From Rhodanobacter sp. Root480 (lineage in GTDB: Bacteria; Pseudomonadota; Gammaproteobacteria; Xanthomonadales; Rhodanobacteraceae): a stretch of 64,000 nt of DNA. The stretch covers positions 1,006,755-1,070,754 of the forward strand of contig NZ_LMEX01000001.1 of NCBI RefSeq assembly GCF_001426645.1, in the 5' to 3' direction. The translations under genes and the position numbers were made by a program. The notes under the pieces were generated by a model, which was given only the letters and a program-made list of their open reading frames with translations, did not search any database and had not been told where the DNA came from. Positions 63,735 to 64,000 of the stretch are shown here, one piece after another; positions within the stretch are counted from its first letter, which is position 1, and every line of letters starts with the position of its first letter.

Positions 63735-63765
63735 GGCAGCCATCCTTCATGAAGACGGCAAGAGG

Positions 63766-63999
63766 TTACAGCGCTCCTTTTCCTCGCGCCCCCTCTTCCG
63801 AAAAAACGCATACGCCCAATGAGTGGCTCTTGGCCCTATACATGGCGGCATCTGCAGCGCGCAGGTAGTCGTCGGTTGTTGCGAAGCCGGCCTGGCTGCT
63901 GACCACCCCGATGCTGGCGCCGCAAGTCACGCTGTGCGCGCCGAGCTGATAGGGAGCAGCGAGGGCAATGGCCATCTGCCGGGCGCGCTCGATCGCACC
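63766..63999 (-). CDS. C-terminal part of a GGDEF-domain protein, cut by window end
   Basis: The last 77 residues of a diguanylate cyclase domain: HSVTCGASIGVVSSQAGF, DDYLRAADAAMYRAKSHSLG, then a short tail. The catalytic GGDEF loop lies outside the window, so activity cannot be judged. It extends beyond base 64000. Confidence 0.85.
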   Translation of the reverse strand, partial: GAIERARQMAIALAAPYQLGAHSVTCGASIGVVSSQAGFATTDDYLRAADAAMYRAKSHSLGVCVFSEEGARGKGAL

Positions 64000-64000
64000 G

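Noticed and set aside
1..64000. Possible tRNA, rRNA, CRISPR array, IS element or integrase
   Set aside because: No cloverleaf-like gene, regularly spaced repeat, transposase or integrase motif was seen on either strand by eye; a tRNAscan or ISfinder search was not possible.

Overview
The window is about two-thirds G+C, densely coded and has no rRNA, tRNA, CRISPR or insertion sequence that I can see. Gene content (ilvD beside a divergent LysR gene, pbpC next to a giant alpha-2-macroglobulin gene, DUF1456, DUF6164 and DUF3228 proteins, many plant-polysaccharide hydrolases and a type IV secretion effector with an XVIPCD tail) points to a gammaproteobacterium of the order Xanthomonadales, most likely family Rhodanobacteraceae (Dyella/Rhodanobacter/Luteibacter-like). 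That placement is inferred from gene families, not from a marker gene.

Layout. 0-9 kb: the 3' part of a fused polysaccharide deacetylase/glycosyltransferase, then housekeeping-type genes (DUF1456, fumarylacetoacetase-family, YdcF-like, IMPACT/YigZ, an MsbA-like ABC exporter, a VOC protein, DUF3228) and an AT-richer stretch with a small lipoprotein. 9-20 kb: a serine hydrolase, a PepSY protein, a GH51 arabinofuranosidase, ilvD with a divergent LysR gene, and a hybrid sensor kinase. 20-31 kb: an MFS transporter converging on pbpC, which forms one unit with a 2001-residue alpha-2-macroglobulin; then an aminotransferase. 31-38 kb: a TetR/oxidoreductase divergent pair with a double operator, an MHS-type transporter, an msrB-msrA pair, a family 2 glycosyltransferase and a diguanylate cyclase. 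38-50 kb: GH9 cellulase, M48 peptidase with a long extra C-terminus, CE15-type esterase, a type IV effector/immunity module, and a GH95 enzyme. 50-56 kb: an MDR oxidoreductase with a divergent LysR gene, small conserved proteins, a deacetylase, an SDR, and a DUF1080 protein. 56-64 kb: a MarR-GST-VOC-DUF899 run, a second GST, decayed gene scars, an OsmC-ACT pair with a divergent ArsR-type regulator, an alpha/beta hydrolase and the tail of a GGDEF protein.

How the genes work together. GH51, GH9, CE15, GH95 and DUF1080 proteins all carry export signals and together fit degradation of plant cell-wall xylan, arabinan, xyloglucan and glucuronoyl esters. They are not one operon. A stress and redox theme runs through the small regulons: MarR with GST, ArsR with OsmC, TetR with an MDR oxidoreductase, and an exported MsrA/MsrB pair.

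The most interesting locus is 44.6-47.4 kb. A DUF1311/LprI-like exported protein (lysozyme-inhibitor fold) lies directly upstream of a 513-residue protein with a muramidase-like N-terminus, a peptidoglycan-binding domain and a C-terminal XVIPCD, the recruitment signal of the bacteria-killing Xanthomonadales type IV secretion system. An exported DUF4893-like protein follows. At 60.2-60.6 kb lies a deletion scar of a second such module: the first about 73 residues of an Imm11-like immunity protein run straight into the last about 56 codons of another XVIPCD in a different frame. No secretion apparatus genes lie in the window.
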